From an uncultured Lachnospiraceae bacterium (GTDB lineage: Bacteria > Bacillota > Clostridia > Lachnospirales > Lachnospiraceae): a stretch of DNA of 15,698 bases. The position numbers and the translations under genes were made by a program. The stretch is from the NCBI GenBank assembly GCA_910585995.1, contig CAJUGG010000009.1, forward strand, positions 1-15,698, given 5' to 3'. How positions within the stretch are numbered: the stretch's first letter is position 1; each line of letters begins with the position of its first letter. Below are positions 14,741-15,698 of this stretch, one piece after another. The notes under the pieces were generated by a model, which was not told where the DNA came from, ran no database searches, and worked only from the letters and a program-made list of their open reading frames with translations.

Positions 14741-15568
14741 ATGATGACAGTATTGGAGAGATTTGAGAGACAACTGATAGCAGAGGAGAAAAGTACAACT
14801 ACGATTGCCAAGTATGTACGGGATACGAGAGAGTTTCTATATTATATAGGAAGCAACACGAATATCTGCAAGGAACAGGTGATCGCTTATAAACAGGATC
14901 TGTCCAAACGCTACCAACTGACCAGCGCCAATTCTATACTGGCCGCGGTCAATGCGTATCTGCGTTTTGCAGGCTATAGTCATTGTGTGGTGAAATCTTT
15001 TAAGATACAGAGGGAGACATTTCGCGAGCGGGATAAAGAATTGTCGTTAGAAGAATACCAAAGCCTCCTGCGGGCGGCCAAAAAGAAAGGAAATATACGG
15101 CTCTTTTTTCTGATGCAGACGATAGCGGCTACGGGAATCCGCGTCAGCGAACTGCCTTTTGTCACGGTGGAGAGCCTGCGCATCCGGCGTGCTCGTGTCT
15201 CTTTAAAAGGCAAGAGCCGTTTTGTGATCCTGCCCAAACAACTGTGCCAGGAATTGAAACAGTACGCCAAAGAGCAGAAGATCGTATCCGGCAGCATCTT
15301 TATCACGCGTTCCGGGAGGCCTTTAGACCGCAGCAATATCCTCCATGAGATGAAATCCCTCTCCAAAGACGCTAAAGTCAACAAAGAGAAAATATTTCCT
15401 CATAACCTGCGTCACCTCTTCGCTGTCACCTACTACCAGACAGAACAAGATCTCTGTCACTTAGCCGACCTGCTGGGACACTCCAATATCAACACGACCC
15501 GCATGTACACCATGGTAAGCTGTGAAGAACAAGAACGGCAAATCGATAATCTGGGGCTTCTCGCCTGA
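14741..15568 (+). CDS. Tyrosine-type site-specific recombinase/integrase
   Basis: The 275-residue protein has the full structure of a Xer-like tyrosine recombinase. Residues 1-90 form the SAM-like core-binding domain (STTTIAKYVRDTREFLYYIG). The catalytic domain runs from about 100, with R134 in ATGIRVSEL, a lysine at K156 or K158 in SLKGKSR, H221 and R224 in PHNLRHLFA, H247 in LLGHSNI and the nucleophile Y256 in NTTRMYT. All six catalytic positions are present, so it should be active. ATG 14741 follows AAAAAAGGAGAG; ATG 14744 is equally possible. It has its own strong promoter and no excisionase or phage genes beside it. It is shorter than XerC or XerD (about 295-300), and small stand-alone recombinases like this in Clostridia often flip nearby promoters. 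A Xer-like inverted repeat lies 11 bp after the stop. Confidence 0.92.
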   Translation: MMTVLERFERQLIAEEKSTTTIAKYVRDTREFLYYIGSNTNICKEQVIAYKQDLSKRYQLTSANSILAAVNAYLRFAGYSHCVVKSFKIQRETFRERDKELSLEEYQSLLRAAKKKGNIRLFFLMQTIAATGIRVSELPFVTVESLRIRRARVSLKGKSRFVILPKQLCQELKQYAKEQKIVSGSIFITRSGRPLDRSNILHEMKSLSKDAKVNKEKIFPHNLRHLFAVTYYQTEQDLCHLADLLGHSNINTTRMYTMVSCEEQERQIDNLGLLA

Positions 15569-15579
15569 AGTCTGTCTTA

Positions 15580-15605
15580 TACCTCATAATGTTTATTATG
15601 TGGTA
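15580..15605. other. Candidate recombination site next to the recombinase
   Basis: Left arm TACCTCATAA (15580-15589) and right arm TTATGTGGTA (15596-15605) are inverted with one mismatch, separated by the 6-bp core TGTTTA. This is the layout of Xer-type sites (two 10-11 bp arms, 6-8 bp core), and the inner CATAA/TTATG resembles dif sites. No T-run follows on either strand in the right position, so it is not a terminator. The remaining bases to 15698 are AT-rich and hold no gene I can see. Confidence 0.5.
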
Positions 15606-15698
15606 AAAAATGCAATTCATATCTGTGTTTCTACACTATTACTTTCTATGACGATTCCTAGAATATTTCTTCTAACATCTATTTTTATGTAATTTTCA

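Noticed and set aside
15654..15676. dif-like left arm ATTCCTAGAA near the window end
   Set aside because: It resembles the left half of the Bacillus dif site, but the right half matches poorly and it is not inverted, so I do not call it a site.

Overview
This window looks like a chromosomal segment of a spore-forming, Gram-positive anaerobe of the Clostridia, most likely a Lachnospiraceae gut commensal. The evidence is a spoIID gene, a SleB-type cell-wall hydrolase, a T-box leader on pheST, the sequence style of the 6S RNA and PEP carboxykinase, strong AGGAGG ribosome binding sites, and two PD-(D/E)XK (Rpn/transposase-type) ORFs of kinds common in that group. All confidently called genes are on the + strand. 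The assignment rests on recognition of protein and RNA families and not on a database search.

Layout. (1) 77-956: a sigma-A promoter, a secreted SleB/CwlJ-like cell-wall hydrolase with a Glu/Pro-rich linker, and its own terminator. (2) 963-2870: threonine synthase (thrC) followed 9 bp later by an unrecognised small three-helix membrane protein. (3) 2883-4740: promoter, structured leader, ATP-type PEP carboxykinase (pckA), terminator. The stretch 4741-4907 shows no convincing gene. (4) 4908-5174: a well-formed promoter, a long rod-like RNA that I call 6S RNA (ssrS), and a terminator. (5) 5212-7371: spoIID and a YihY/BrkB-family membrane protein, probably co-transcribed. (6) 7379-12650: promoter, phenylalanine-specific T-box leader, pheS, pheT, queA and a terminator hairpin, forming a Phe-tRNA charging operon with a tRNA-modification gene at its end. 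Two related long hairpins sit in the gaps before pheS and before pheT. (7) 12602-14638: an accessory patch containing two PD-(D/E)XK-type ORFs, one apparently intact with a TTG start and one lacking its 5' end. Each is preceded by a 106-bp direct repeat, and the patch is punctuated by three copies of one hairpin family. (8) 14682-15605: promoter, a complete tyrosine recombinase, and directly after it a Xer-like inverted-repeat site. The last 90 bp are AT-rich with no gene.

Functionally the left and middle parts are housekeeping: amino-acid synthesis, PEP/oxaloacetate interconversion, RNA-polymerase control, sporulation, and tRNA charging and modification. The right-hand 3 kb is plastic, with repeat-bounded nuclease-like ORFs and a site-specific recombinase. 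The least explained items are the hairpin pair inside the pheST operon, the 106-bp repeat plus hairpin cassettes at 12.6-14.6 kb, and the candidate recombination site next to the integrase.
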